A stretch of DNA of 64,000 nt from an uncultured Myxococcales bacterium (GCA_937980205.1 CALJKW010000020.1:1-64000), one strand, 5' to 3'. Positions 7,645 through 19,242 are shown, counted from the stretch's first letter. The notes: a model not told the origin generated them from the sequence alone. Numbers and translations are program-made.

Positions 7645-9450
7645 GTGGGCGATAAAGCGGGTGTGCCGACTCCGATCCGCCGTACCGCCGCCGCCGCCGC
7701 AGGCGCTTCGACGCTGGCGTCGATCGCCCAGAGGTGGGCCGAGGGCTTCAACTTCAACAGCCGCAGCGCCGTGAGCAAGCTCGACGTGGCCCGAAAGAGC
7801 GCGCCGACCACCGGCCCCGCTGCCGTGCAGCGCGCGTACGCCCTCTACAAGTCGTGGGAGGACAACGACCTCGGCAGCGTGCGACTTCTCGAAGTCAAGA
7901 GCGGCGGAAAGAGCTTCTTCGCGCTGCACACCACGACCGACGGCGACGCCGGGTTTCTCGAGCTCTACAGCGACCGCGGCGCGCTCTTGAAGACGGGCGT
8001 GACGGGCTTCGACGCCGGCGGCAAGCGCAACATCACGTGGGACTCGAAGCCCGGCGCGGTTCGCGAGCGGGTCGCCCCGCGCGACGCGTCTTCGAGCGTG
8101 AAGTCGTTCTTCAATGCCGTCGGCGAAGCGCGGAAGTCGAGCTCGCCTTCGGGCGCGACGGTCTCGACCGCCGAGCTGCGCGCCGCCGCGAAGCACCTCG
8201 TCGGCGCCGAGCTGACCACCGCGTCGGTCGACGGCTTCGAGCGGGCGGGCCTCTTGCGCACGCTCACCGAGGAGAAGCTCACGCCCACGTCGCGCGAATA
8301 CGGCCGCGAGCTCGCGGCGCTCTACGAGTCCGCCCCGAACCCGAAGCTCTCGCGGGTCCGCACCGGCCCGCTCGGATCCGCGAGCCCCTTCCAGCAGGCC
8401 GCCCGCACCGCGTCGGCCACCGTCGCGGCCAGCAGCCTGCCCGTGCGCGCCGACACGATGAGCGCGCTCGCTCAACGGGCGTTCGGGTCCCTGCCTGCGC
8501 AGCTCGCTCCAGTGACTCGCGCCGAGGCCCAAGCGCTGCTGCGGCAGGCGGGCGCTACCTCTGGCGAGGCGAAGGCAGCCGTCGATGGCCTCGCCGAGTC
8601 CGGCGGCCAGCTCTATGCCGGCCGGTTCTTCGAACAGGGCAGCAGCGGCACCGACTGGCTGCCGGTGCAGAAGGGCCTCGCGCTGTTTGGTGTCTCGTCG
8701 TCGGGGCGCGAGCTGAAAGCGCTCGAGGTCCCGCTGAAGGCGCAGCCGAACCCCGCGCTCGACCCGCGGGCCATCATCCAGCAATTGGTCGGCGTCGATC
8801 GCCCGGTGCAGGTGACCGCCACGCGCACGACCGCAACGGGCACGCAGCACGACCTCGCGTGGAACCCACCCACCGGCGGGCAGATCACGGCCACGCTGAA
8901 CGTGCCCAACGACGGCTCGGAGGCGAGCATCGAGGGGGTGCAGCTTCCGCCGGTCATCGGCTCGGTCGAGACCTCGCTCGCAGATCGGGTGAGCGCCGCG
9001 CTTGGCAGTCCGCGCCGTGGGCTGGCGTATGCGCAGATCGGCTCGGACTGGCTCGTCGCGCACCAGGCCGAAGGTGGCACGGACATCTCCCTGTCGCGGG
9101 TGAAGATCGCGCTGGGCGGGGCGACCGCCTCGGTGACCGACACGGCCATCGGCACCACCGCCGCGCAGACCGAGGCGGCGCGGTTCCTCGCGCTCGGCCT
9201 CGCGCGCGTACACGCCGCGGGCATGGTCGCGGCGCCCGACGGCTCTGAGGCCGCACGGCTCGAGGTCGCGCTGCGCACGCGGTGGGCGCAGCCGTCGAGC
9301 CTCGAGCTGGTGGTGGCCGACGAGTCGCCGGTCGGCTTCGACGCGGCGAACGATCGCCTGCAGCTCATGTTGCCCTCCGTCTGGGGCGACAACGCCGTCT
9401 TCGTCACCTTCCAGAAGGACGGCCGGGTTCGGCTCGAAGACTTCAACTGA
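7645..9450 (+). CDS. Uncharacterised 601-aa protein
   Basis: I do not recognise a family. The N-terminal 40 residues are Ala/Arg/Ser-rich, then the protein appears soluble, with no signal peptide and no membrane segment. It has two similar halves: an N-terminal stretch with FALHTTTDGDAGFLELYSD followed by a helical segment (ELRAAAKHLVGAELTTASV), and a C-terminal stretch beginning TRAEAQALLRQAG with YAGRFFEQGSSGTDWLPVQK. These suggest an internal duplication of a beta-rich domain plus helical linker. The start GTG 7645 is the first in frame after a stop at 7590; GTG 7663 is an alternative. It is convergent with pbpC. Confidence 0.6.
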   Translation: MGDKAGVPTPIRRTAAAAAGASTLASIAQRWAEGFNFNSRSAVSKLDVARKSAPTTGPAAVQRAYALYKSWEDNDLGSVRLLEVKSGGKSFFALHTTTDGDAGFLELYSDRGALLKTGVTGFDAGGKRNITWDSKPGAVRERVAPRDASSSVKSFFNAVGEARKSSSPSGATVSTAELRAAAKHLVGAELTTASVDGFERAGLLRTLTEEKLTPTSREYGRELAALYESAPNPKLSRVRTGPLGSASPFQQAARTASATVAASSLPVRADTMSALAQRAFGSLPAQLAPVTRAEAQALLRQAGATSGEAKAAVDGLAESGGQLYAGRFFEQGSSGTDWLPVQKGLALFGVSSSGRELKALEVPLKAQPNPALDPRAIIQQLVGVDRPVQVTATRTTATGTQHDLAWNPPTGGQITATLNVPNDGSEASIEGVQLPPVIGSVETSLADRVSAALGSPRRGLAYAQIGSDWLVAHQAEGGTDISLSRVKIALGGATASVTDTAIGTTAAQTEAARFLALGLARVHAAGMVAAPDGSEAARLEVALRTRWAQPSSLELVVADESPVGFDAANDRLQLMLPSVWGDNAVFVTFQKDGRVRLEDFN

Positions 9451-9451
9451 G

Positions 9452-9475
9452 CGAGCCGCTGGAATGAGGGGCTCG
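9452..9475. terminator. Weak terminator-like hairpin
   Basis: CGAGCC (9452-9457) and GGCTCG (9470-9475) can pair across a 12-base loop, immediately after the stop of the 601-aa gene and before the convergent pbpC stop. The stem is short, and the call rests mainly on position. Confidence 0.3.
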
Positions 9476-9521
9476 ACCCGTGACGGACAAGCTCTTCGTC
9501 GCCGTCGGCCCGGCCCCTCGG

Positions 9522-11822
9522 TCACTCGTTCCACGCGATGTTGACGCTCACGCGCGCCACACCGCCGCGATCGTCGACGGCGCGCAGCTCGTAGCGGCCA
9601 GACGGCGCCGACCACTCGAGCGGCTCGCCGGGCTTCACGGTGCCGAGCACCTCGGGCCCTGCGAACCAGGTGAGCGCCCGCGCCGCGCCGTCGGCGTGGG
9701 CGAGCAGCGGCAGGTGCTGCTGCTCGGGCCGGTCGCGGCGCAGGTGGTACGTCATGTCCGGCTGCGGAGAGAGGATGCGCGGCGGCCGCTCGGAGATGAG
9801 CTCGTCGCCTTCACAGGCCTCGGCTAAAGGCGGCGGGGCCCTTCGCGCGAGCCCCGCGCGCGCGAACAGCTTCGCGACGTCGCTCGGCCACACCTCGAAG
9901 ACCTCGTCGCGCGTGTCCGCCGACGCCGTGCAGCGGCGCTCGCCCGTCTTCGCGTCGACGTGGAAGACGCGGTGCACGTCGCAGGTGCCCAGCGGCGAGA
10001 CCCCGGGGATCGCGCGCGTGCGCACCACGTGCGGGCAGTGCGCCGAGGGCTTGAGGCCCGACGCCGCGCAGACCTCGATCTCGGTGAGCTTCACCGGCAC
10101 CGGGTGCCGCGCGCCTTCGGGAGAGCTGATGCGCGGCCTCAGGCCGTCGACGACGTCGAAGAAGAGCGGGGCCGCGGCGACGCGGCCGACGAAGCTGGGG
10201 TTCGGCGTTCCGTCGAAGTTGCCGACCCAGACCGCGAGCACGTAGCGCCCGGCGACTCCGACGGTCCACGCGTCGCGGTACGCGTAGCTGGTGCCCGTCT
10301 TCCACGCGACGCGCACCGTGTCGCGCGGCGTCGTCCACAGCTCGAGCGTCGCGTCGTGCGAAGACAGCATCGAGAGCGTGAGCTCGGCGGCCTCCGCGGA
10401 GACGATCGACTTCACCGGCCCCTCCGCCTCTCCGCGCACGCGCTTCAAGCGGGTCCACGCGCCGCCGCGCGCGAGGGCGACATAGAGCTGCGAGAGCTCT
10501 TCCATCGAGACCTCCACCGCGCCGAGGACGATGCCGGCGCCGTACCAGTCTTTCGCGCCGAGGTTGCGGACATCGACGTCGTCGAGCACCGCGTGCAGGT
10601 CGCGCTGCAGCTTCAAGTTCAGATCCACCGCCGGCACGTTGCGGCTGCGCGTCAGCGCCAGCGTCGCGCTCATCGGCCCGAGGTACTGGCTGTCGAAGTT
10701 CTCCGGGTTGTAGCTGCCGAAGCGCGTCGGCACGTCCTTGAGCAGCGTGCGCGGGTGGATGAGGCCTTCGTCGAGAGCGCGCGCGTAGACGATCGGCTTC
10801 AGCGCCGAGCCGGGCGAGCGGGAGGCCGAGACTCCGTCGACCTGGCCGAGGATGCTCGCGTCGTGGAAGTTGGCCGAGCCCACGTGCGCGAGGACCTCAG
10901 AGGTCTCGGAGTCGACGATCAGCACCGCAGCGTTCTTGATGCCCAGCGCCGCGCGGCGCTCGACGTACGCGGCGACCTTGCGTTCGAGCTGCGCCTGCAG
11001 CGCGGTGTCGAGCGTGAGCGTCAGCGAATCTCCGGTGCGCGTCGCGAGCGCGCGCTCGACCGCGTGCGGCGCGAGGAAGGGCAGGTCGCGCGTGGTGAAC
11101 AGCTGCAGCGGAGCGTCCAGCGCCAGCGCTTCGTCTTTCACGTCGGGGTGGCGCTGCTTCCACGCCTGCGCGAGGCGCCCGCGTGCGGCGCGCAGCGCCT
11201 CGGGCTCCTGCGCCTTCGTCGGCGTCCGCGCCGTCGGGCTCTGCGGCATCACCGCCAGCGCCATCGCCTCGGGCGTCGAGAGCGCGAGCACGTCTTTGTG
11301 GAAGTAGACGCGCGCGGCGGCTCCGGCGCCTTCGACGTTGCCGCCGTACGGCGCGAGGTTGAGGTACGCCTCGAGCAGATCGTGCTTCGAGTACGAGAGC
11401 TCGAGCTGCAGCGCGCGCGCGATCTGCGTCAGCTTCCCCGGCACGGTGCGCGAGTCGATGCCGAAGCGCAGGCGGGCGAGCTGCATCGTCAGCGTCGAGC
11501 CGCCGCGCCGCCGCTCGCCCGTGACGTAGGTGGAGAGCGTCGCCTTGACGAGCGCCACCGGGTTGACGCCCGGGTGCACGAAGAACCACCGATCTTCGTA
11601 GGCGAGGGTGGCTTCCACGAGCTGCGGTGACATCTGCTCGAGCGGCGTCCACACGCGGTACGTCTGATCCGGCGCCAGCGAGAGGCGCAGCAGCTTGCCG
11701 TCGCGGTCGTACACCTGGCGGCTGAAGCCGTACGGGCCCATCAGCGATGGGCAGGTGAGGCGCGCGAGGACGGCCGCGAAGGCGAGCACGAGACTCGCGC
11801 CGATGATCGCCTTCCGTCGCAT
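9522..11822 (-). CDS. pbpC: Penicillin-binding protein 1C (glycosyltransferase/transpeptidase)
   Basis: The 766-aa product begins with a signal anchor (residues 5-25). The GT51 glycosyltransferase domain has EDRWFFVHPG near residue 75 and GGSTLTMQLARLR. The transpeptidase domain has SPGSALKP (nucleophile Ser, about residue 333), SRN and KTGTSYAYRDAW, and the C-terminal part has the short biPBP-type beta domain of PBP1C. It polymerises and cross-links peptidoglycan at the inner membrane. Its ATG overlaps the stop of the alpha-2-macroglobulin gene by one base (TGATG), so the two are translationally coupled. Pairing with an alpha-2-macroglobulin is the known arrangement for pbpC, where the macroglobulin is thought to trap proteases that breach the envelope. 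Confidence 0.93.
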   Translation of the reverse strand: MRRKAIIGASLVLAFAAVLARLTCPSLMGPYGFSRQVYDRDGKLLRLSLAPDQTYRVWTPLEQMSPQLVEATLAYEDRWFFVHPGVNPVALVKATLSTYVTGERRRGGSTLTMQLARLRFGIDSRTVPGKLTQIARALQLELSYSKHDLLEAYLNLAPYGGNVEGAGAAARVYFHKDVLALSTPEAMALAVMPQSPTARTPTKAQEPEALRAARGRLAQAWKQRHPDVKDEALALDAPLQLFTTRDLPFLAPHAVERALATRTGDSLTLTLDTALQAQLERKVAAYVERRAALGIKNAAVLIVDSETSEVLAHVGSANFHDASILGQVDGVSASRSPGSALKPIVYARALDEGLIHPRTLLKDVPTRFGSYNPENFDSQYLGPMSATLALTRSRNVPAVDLNLKLQRDLHAVLDDVDVRNLGAKDWYGAGIVLGAVEVSMEELSQLYVALARGGAWTRLKRVRGEAEGPVKSIVSAEAAELTLSMLSSHDATLELWTTPRDTVRVAWKTGTSYAYRDAWTVGVAGRYVLAVWVGNFDGTPNPSFVGRVAAAPLFFDVVDGLRPRISSPEGARHPVPVKLTEIEVCAASGLKPSAHCPHVVRTRAIPGVSPLGTCDVHRVFHVDAKTGERRCTASADTRDEVFEVWPSDVAKLFARAGLARRAPPPLAEACEGDELISERPPRILSPQPDMTYHLRRDRPEQQHLPLLAHADGAARALTWFAGPEVLGTVKPGEPLEWSAPSGRYELRAVDDRGGVARVSVNIAWNE

Positions 11823-14800
11823 CACTCGACCGCGATGCTCCCCGCCGTCGAGCGACCCACGATCTTCGGGTCGTACATTCCGCCCGCCTGCGACGGGGGC
11901 ACCACGAACGTGCCCTTCGCCACCGCCTTGATCTTGTACGTCAGCTCTCCGACGTTCGGGGTGACGTGGCCGTAGAACACGACGCGGTCTTCGCGCGCGT
12001 CCACCTGCTCCGGGCGCCACGACGGGGCGCTGGAGACCAGCCGATCGAGGCCCTGCTGCTCGGTGCCGCGCGCGAGCACGACCTCGAAGCCCGACGGCAG
12101 CATGTCGGTCACCGCGACGTTGTAGTGCGTCGTGCCCTTCACCAGCGACCGCACCTTCACCCGCACCGTGACCTCGTCTCCCAGCTCCACCTTCGAGATC
12201 GGGTTCCCGTCGCCACCCTCGAGCTCGTGAATCAGCTCGATGCCTTCCTTCACGGCGGTCTTCGGCGCCTCGCGATCGAAGCCGCCCTCGGTGAGGCTGT
12301 AGAACACCATCGGCCCGTCGGCGGCCTTCAGCCGATACGAGCGAACGTCGGCCCCGAACGTCGTCTTCATCGTGAGCCCGCTGCCGAGCGCGACCGGCTT
12401 CCACGTGCCGCTGCCGTCCTCCGCCTCGATGGTCACGTGCGACAAGCCCGTGAGCCCGCTGCCGGCGACCGCGGTCGCGTACGCGTCGAGCGCGTAGAGG
12501 CTCCACGCCGCGGACAGCGAGTGCAGGCCGGACGAGATCGACTGCGCCAGCAGCCCGAGCAGCTTCGGCCCGATCGCGTCGAGCCGCGCGGGGAAGTGCT
12601 TCGCGACGAGGTACAGCACCTGCGCGCGGTACGCGTGGTCGTCGTAGTACCACTGCGTGTCCGGCACGATCTTGTCGCTGAGCTCGAGCTTCTCGATCAG
12701 CTTCTGCGCGTTGTCCTTCGCGTTCGTGAGCTGCCACGCGCCGGCGAGGTACGCGTAGGCGAGGTCCGTCTTCGGCCCCTTCTGGCGGTCGAGCCACGCG
12801 GCGAGCTCGGCCGTCGGCCCCGGCGACGTGATGTCGTTGCGCGCCAGCACGTACAGCGCCTGGGCCTTGAGCCGGGCCTTGTTCAGGTCCGTCGTCGGCT
12901 CGACGACGAGCCCCTTCAGCATGCCGAGCGCTTTCTGCCGAACCTCCGCGGGCACCTGCACGCCGCGCTCCTTCGCCTCGGTGAGCATCAGCGTGATGTA
13001 GACGTCGAGCGGCTCGCTCACGTAGCTGTTCGCCGCCCAGTAGCCGAAGTGCCCGTCCTCGTTCTGCCGCTGCCGCAAGATCGAGAAGGCGCGATCGAAC
13101 GCGCCTTGAGCCTTCTCCTTCCCGTAGCCCCACTCGGGCCGCTTCAGGAACACCAGCGCCGGAGCCGCCCGGCTCGACAGCTGCTCGCTGCACAGGTGCG
13201 GATAGTTGTCGAGGTACTCGACCACTCCGGCGCCGAGCCCGAGCGGCAAGAGCGACACCGACAGCTCGCGCGTCGCGAGCTGGTCGAACATCTTCCGCTG
13301 CGCCTTCACCTCGGCGTTGCCGTTCTTCACCGACGCCGCCTGTGTCACGACGCGGTACGCGCTCGGCGGGCGGATGCTCATCGTCGCAGTGCGCGTCGCC
13401 TCTTGGCGAGCGCCGCTGACGAGGAAGCGCAGCTCTCCGTTGCCGAGCGCCTCGGTCGCCTGCACCTCGAACGTGGCGACCGCCTCGCGCCCCTCGGGGA
13501 TGGTGAGCTTCTGCACCGCAGGGCCCACGACCTTGAACGAGTCGTTCGGGCTCAGCTTCACCTCGATCGCTGCCTTGTCACCCGAGCCCTCCACGTTGTT
13601 CGCGATCGCCGCGGTCACCGTCACCTTGTCTCCCGGCGACGCGAACGTCGGGGTGTTCGGCGCGATCACGAACGGTCCCCGAATCGTCGTGCTCGTCTTC
13701 CCCGACGCCATCGCCTCGGGAGACGCCGCCACGGCCATGATGCGCAGACTGCCCGCGAACGACTCCGGCACGTCGAACGTCACCGTCTTCTCCTCGGGCC
13801 CCGAGTCGATGATGCGCGACCAGTAGACCGCCGGCTTGTCGGCCTTGCGCTTGAACGGGTTCAGGTTCCGCGCGAGCGCCGCCGCGTCGTCGTCGCCGCC
13901 CTCTTTGCCCTTGCCGTGCACCAGTCCGTACTCGGGCAAGAGCTGGTCGACGATCTGTCGCGTCGTCACCTCGAGCGCGCGCCGCGTGAGGAAGTACGCG
14001 AGCGGGTCGGGCGCCTCGTAGCGCGCGACCTGCAGGATTCCCTCGTCCACCGCGAACACGGCGATCTTCGCAGGCTGATCGGTCTTGAACTTGATCCCGA
14101 GCGGGCGGCCCGGCCGCGCCAGCGACTCGGACTTCAGCGACAGCTCGAGGTGCTGCGACCTCTTCAGCACCTTGAACGGCACCACGCCGTACGACAGCGG
14201 GCTCACGTACAGCTCCGGAGAGTCCAGCGACCGCACGAACGCCACGTTCACGTAGCCGTTCGCCTCCAGCCCCGCCGGCACCTCGATCGTCTGCACCGTG
14301 TTCGACGTCGTCGTCTTGAACGGCTTGTGCACGTAGACCTTGTCGCGCTCGATCGTGATGACGCCCGCGCCCGCGTACGGCGCGGTGATCTGCACCGAGA
14401 TCGACTCGCCCGGCTCGTACTCCGGCTTGTCGAGCGAGACCTTCAGCTCGGCGTTGCGCTCGAGGTCCTTCGCCACGTTCGCCTCGCCCGCGACGGTGTA
14501 CGGCACGCGCAGCAGCTCGACGTCCTCCGAGTCCTTCACCACCAGGTAGAAAGTGCCGACGTCGTTCGTGGCGAGCCTGTAGCCCGAGCCCTTGTCCGTG
14601 ACGGTGAGCGTCTCCGTCTTGCGCGTCACGTCCTTCATCACCGACTGGTACCGGAACGAGCCGTTCGGCTCCTTCGTGAGCACGCTCACGAAGCGCTGCT
14701 CCACGAGCGTGGCGTGCAGGCCCTCGACCTTCACCATGTTCAACGACGGGTCGACGGCGATGATCTCGACCTTGCGCTCGACGCCGCGCTTGATGAACGA

Positions 14801-17764
14801 GGTGTCTCCGTCGGCCTTGAAGCCGAGCATGTACTTGCGCGGGCTCACGATGACGTTCGCGACGCTCGACACGCTGCGGCCGCCGCCGAGCTCGAACCCT
14901 TCCGCGTAGAAGCTGACGAGGTACGTCGCCGGCGCGTACGACGAGAGGTCGATCGGGTACGTCACGTTGCCGTCTTCGCCGGTTTGCGTGTCCTCCAGCC
15001 GCTGCTCCTCGGTGCGCTTCGCGCGCGCGGGGTCGAAGAACTGGTGGTCGGGGTACTTCGAGAAGTACGGCTGGTACGGCGAGAGGCTGAACGTCGCGTG
15101 CACCTCGTGGTCCGCGGCGGGCGTGCCGAAGAGGTTCCTGAGCTCGACGATGGCGGTGAGCGAGTTGCCCTGCAGCCAGCCCGGCGCGCGCTTCTCGAAG
15201 CGGGTGGTCATGCGCATGCGGTCGGGCAGGAACTCCTCGACGCGGAACGTCGTCGCGCCGAGCTGAATCGGCGCCTTCTTCTCCTCCGCGACGCTCACCG
15301 TGAACTGGTACGTGCCCGTCGGCGCGCTCTCCTCTGGCGTGAAGTCGATGCTCGTGAAGCCCGCCGGGTCGAGCACGATGCGCTGCTTCTTCACGACGAT
15401 GGCGCGCGGGTCGGTCACCGCGAGCTCGAGCGGCACGCCCTTCATCGAGCGCGACCAGTCGACGGCGCGGACGATGGTCGCGAGGTGCGCGGTCTCTCCG
15501 GGGCGGTAGAGGCCGCGGTCGGTGAACGCGTACGCATTCAGCGCGGCCGGCTTGCCCTGCGTGCGCACGCCGCCGACGTCGAAGCGCGAGAAGTCGAGGT
15601 TGCGATCGCTGCGGTTGAACGGGAGGAACGAGACGTCCGACTCGCTGCGCACCACGAGCGCGACCGGCGTCTTCTCGGCCGTGAAGTCGCGCAGCGGGGG
15701 CAGGGTGGCGGCGCCGTTGCCGTCCGTCGCGCGCTTCACCACCACCGTGCCGTTCTTCGCCAGCACCTCGACCGAGGCCCCGCCCACCGGCGCGCCCGTC
15801 TTGAACGACTGCACGAACACCCAGTGGTTCGCTTGCGCGTCGAGCTTGTCGATGACGCCGAGGTCGGTCAGCAGGATGAAGCGCTTGTCCGAGAGCTGGC
15901 CGTAGCGGCTCTCGCCCTCGTACTCGCCTTCACCTCCGCCCTCGTAGCCCTCGCCTTCGCCTTCGCCCTCTCCCTCGTAGCCCTCACCGCCTTCGCCCTT
16001 GTCGACGGCCTCGTAGCCTTCTCCCTCTTCGGAGGGCGGCGGAGCCTCTTCGTCGCTGCGCGAGTACTGCGTCATCGGCTGGTTCGTCTTCGGGTTCCAG
16101 GCCTCGACGTTGACGAAGTAGATGCCGCGCTGGTCTCCGCCTTCCTTCAGGTACGGCGTGAAGTCGACGGCGGCGTACTGCGCGTTCTTCGGGTCCGAGG
16201 CGTCGAGCTCCTTCACCTCGGTGAAGATCTCCGAGATGTTCTCCTCGTTGAGCGCGTACGAGCCGCGCAGCGACATGTGCGCGAAGTCGCCGCTCGACTG
16301 CGTGATGAGGTGGTTCAGGTCCTTCGGCTGAATGCGGTACAGCCGCACGCGAAACGCGGGAATGCCGCGCGCCGCGATGGTGAGCTTCTTGTCGCCGGTG
16401 ACGCTCAAGACCGCGCCCTCGTGCGAGATGCGCAGCTCGCGCGGGTACTCGGGCACCGTGACGACCTGCTCGTACGGCTTCATCAGCACGTAGCCGCCGA
16501 ACGCCTCGACGCCCTTCTCGACGCGGACGAACAGATACGTGCCCGGCGGCACGTCGACCTTGAAGCTCTGCTCCGTGCCGGTCTCGCGCTCGCCGGGGAT
16601 CGCCTCGAGCTCGAGCTTCTTCGCGTGCTTGAGGAGCTCCGGGCCGATCTCCGTCTCGCGGCCCGACCAGTTCACGTTCTTCTCGGCGGGGTCGTCCTTC
16701 GTCTTCGGCTTGTCCTTCGGCAGCGCCCACACCTTCACCGCCGCGGCGAACTTCTTCTCGTTCACGTCCGACGAGCAGCTGAAGATGAGGACCTGGTCGG
16801 GGTCTCCGCCGGCGCTGCGCGCGATGTGGACCCCGGCGTTCTCGACGCGGAACTTGTTGCCCTTGCCGGGGATGGTGACGGACTGCTCGAGGCGCTGGTT
16901 GAAGCCGTCGCCGGGCGCTTCCGGTCTCACGCCGCTCTCGAGCGCGATCTTCGCGTAGTGGTCTTCGAGCGGGAGCGGCAGCGGCTCGCTGCGCACGTAC
17001 GCCTGGAAGTGCAGGTCGTCGTACGAGACCGACAGCTTGTGTGTCGCCTTCTGCGTGGCGTTGCTCTGCGGAGACGACGTCAGCGACAGCGCCTTCTCGA
17101 ACGACGCGGTGTCCACCGGGTAGCTGAAGTCGAACGTCGCGACGACCTGCTTCACCGCGGGGTCGACGGGGTCCTGGTAGAACTCGGCGTTCGAGATGCG
17201 CGCGGTGAACGGGCGCGTGTCGAACTCGAGCTTCGTCGTCTTGAGCAGCACGTTCGGGCGCTCGACGAGCGGCTTCTCGAGGGTGACGACGTAGTGCTGG
17301 CCGATGGGCCAGTCCTTCACCGGGCGGAAGACGAGCGAGCGCTCGGTGACCCAGCGCCACTCACCGGCGACGGCGGGCTTGATGGAGACGTGCTGCGTGA
17401 GCGGCTTGTTGATCTGATCGAGCGGCGCGGCCGAGCCCGAGAACTCGACGTAGAGGGCGGCCGGCGGAGGCGTCGGTTCGGTGCGCTTGCGCGCGTACGG
17501 AGGCTGCGGCGCTCGCACCGTCGCCTCGAGGACGAGCTTGTCCGGAGGAGGCGGCGGCGGATGCGCCTCGACCCACAGGTAGATGCTCGCGCCCGCGACG
17601 AGCAGGACGGTGACGGCGAGGATGCCGCTGGCGTTCGCCTTCACGAACTCGCCGAAGCGGCTGCCGGTGCCGGCCTCCTTCAGATCCCCGAGCCACTTCG
17701 GCGGCTGCCAGTTGATGCGGCCAAACAGCTTCTCGAAGAGCCCCCGCTCGTCTCGTAAGGACAT
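11822..17764 (-). CDS. Bacterial alpha-2-macroglobulin with CSEQ thioester motif
   Basis: The 1980-aa product is membrane-anchored by a helix at about residues 47-66 rather than by a lipobox. MG-type beta domains follow. The macroglobulin section has the thioester motif CSEQ (Cys1525, Gln1528) in YPHLCSEQLSSR, matching the YPxxCxEQ pattern of bacterial protease-trapping macroglobulins, then an alpha-helical thioester domain (LVEPTTDL onward) and a C-terminal receptor-like domain. Between about residues 571 and 621 there is an acidic Glu/Gly/Tyr-rich low-complexity insert that is not part of the usual domain plan. The protein should bait periplasmic proteases and bind them covalently. It is coupled to pbpC downstream, and a hairpin separates it from the FAD-linked dehydrogenase gene upstream. 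Confidence 0.92.
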   Translation of the reverse strand: MSLRDERGLFEKLFGRINWQPPKWLGDLKEAGTGSRFGEFVKANASGILAVTVLLVAGASIYLWVEAHPPPPPPDKLVLEATVRAPQPPYARKRTEPTPPPAALYVEFSGSAAPLDQINKPLTQHVSIKPAVAGEWRWVTERSLVFRPVKDWPIGQHYVVTLEKPLVERPNVLLKTTKLEFDTRPFTARISNAEFYQDPVDPAVKQVVATFDFSYPVDTASFEKALSLTSSPQSNATQKATHKLSVSYDDLHFQAYVRSEPLPLPLEDHYAKIALESGVRPEAPGDGFNQRLEQSVTIPGKGNKFRVENAGVHIARSAGGDPDQVLIFSCSSDVNEKKFAAAVKVWALPKDKPKTKDDPAEKNVNWSGRETEIGPELLKHAKKLELEAIPGERETGTEQSFKVDVPPGTYLFVRVEKGVEAFGGYVLMKPYEQVVTVPEYPRELRISHEGAVLSVTGDKKLTIAARGIPAFRVRLYRIQPKDLNHLITQSSGDFAHMSLRGSYALNEENISEIFTEVKELDASDPKNAQYAAVDFTPYLKEGGDQRGIYFVNVEAWNPKTNQPMTQYSRSDEEAPPPSEEGEGYEAVDKGEGGEGYEGEGEGEGEGYEGGGEGEYEGESRYGQLSDKRFILLTDLGVIDKLDAQANHWVFVQSFKTGAPVGGASVEVLAKNGTVVVKRATDGNGAATLPPLRDFTAEKTPVALVVRSESDVSFLPFNRSDRNLDFSRFDVGGVRTQGKPAALNAYAFTDRGLYRPGETAHLATIVRAVDWSRSMKGVPLELAVTDPRAIVVKKQRIVLDPAGFTSIDFTPEESAPTGTYQFTVSVAEEKKAPIQLGATTFRVEEFLPDRMRMTTRFEKRAPGWLQGNSLTAIVELRNLFGTPAADHEVHATFSLSPYQPYFSKYPDHQFFDPARAKRTEEQRLEDTQTGEDGNVTYPIDLSSYAPATYLVSFYAEGFELGGGRSVSSVANVIVSPRKYMLGFKADGDTSFIKRGVERKVEIIAVDPSLNMVKVEGLHATLVEQRFVSVLTKEPNGSFRYQSVMKDVTRKTETLTVTDKGSGYRLATNDVGTFYLVVKDSEDVELLRVPYTVAGEANVAKDLERNAELKVSLDKPEYEPGESISVQITAPYAGAGVITIERDKVYVHKPFKTTTSNTVQTIEVPAGLEANGYVNVAFVRSLDSPELYVSPLSYGVVPFKVLKRSQHLELSLKSESLARPGRPLGIKFKTDQPAKIAVFAVDEGILQVARYEAPDPLAYFLTRRALEVTTRQIVDQLLPEYGLVHGKGKEGGDDDAAALARNLNPFKRKADKPAVYWSRIIDSGPEEKTVTFDVPESFAGSLRIMAVAASPEAMASGKTSTTIRGPFVIAPNTPTFASPGDKVTVTAAIANNVEGSGDKAAIEVKLSPNDSFKVVGPAVQKLTIPEGREAVATFEVQATEALGNGELRFLVSGARQEATRTATMSIRPPSAYRVVTQAASVKNGNAEVKAQRKMFDQLATRELSVSLLPLGLGAGVVEYLDNYPHLCSEQLSSRAAPALVFLKRPEWGYGKEKAQGAFDRAFSILRQRQNEDGHFGYWAANSYVSEPLDVYITLMLTEAKERGVQVPAEVRQKALGMLKGLVVEPTTDLNKARLKAQALYVLARNDITSPGPTAELAAWLDRQKGPKTDLAYAYLAGAWQLTNAKDNAQKLIEKLELSDKIVPDTQWYYDDHAYRAQVLYLVAKHFPARLDAIGPKLLGLLAQSISSGLHSLSAAWSLYALDAYATAVAGSGLTGLSHVTIEAEDGSGTWKPVALGSGLTMKTTFGADVRSYRLKAADGPMVFYSLTEGGFDREAPKTAVKEGIELIHELEGGDGNPISKVELGDEVTVRVKVRSLVKGTTHYNVAVTDMLPSGFEVVLARGTEQQGLDRLVSSAPSWRPEQVDAREDRVVFYGHVTPNVGELTYKIKAVAKGTFVVPPSQAGGMYDPKIVGRSTAGSIAVE

Positions 17765-17819
17765 GAGGCGCGATGTTGCAGGGCGCGGACCGCGGTGTCA
17801 GCAACGGAAAGGGAGGAGC

Positions 17820-17843
17820 TTCGCCCGCACAGATGCGGGCGAA
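17820..17843 (-). terminator. Hairpin after the FAD-linked dehydrogenase gene
   Basis: TTCGCCCGC (17820-17828) and GCGGGCGAA (17835-17843) form a perfect nine-base-pair stem with a six-base loop. On the minus strand it follows the stop of the dehydrogenase gene (17865) by about 20 bases and is followed by a pyrimidine-rich run (CTCCTCCCTTTCC). It probably ends that transcript before the macroglobulin gene. Confidence 0.55.
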
Positions 17844-17864
17844 TCGCCACGTCGTGTTGCTCGG

Positions 17865-19223
<1,359 letters not shown>

Positions 19224-19242
19224 CGCTCGGCAAGGTACCACT

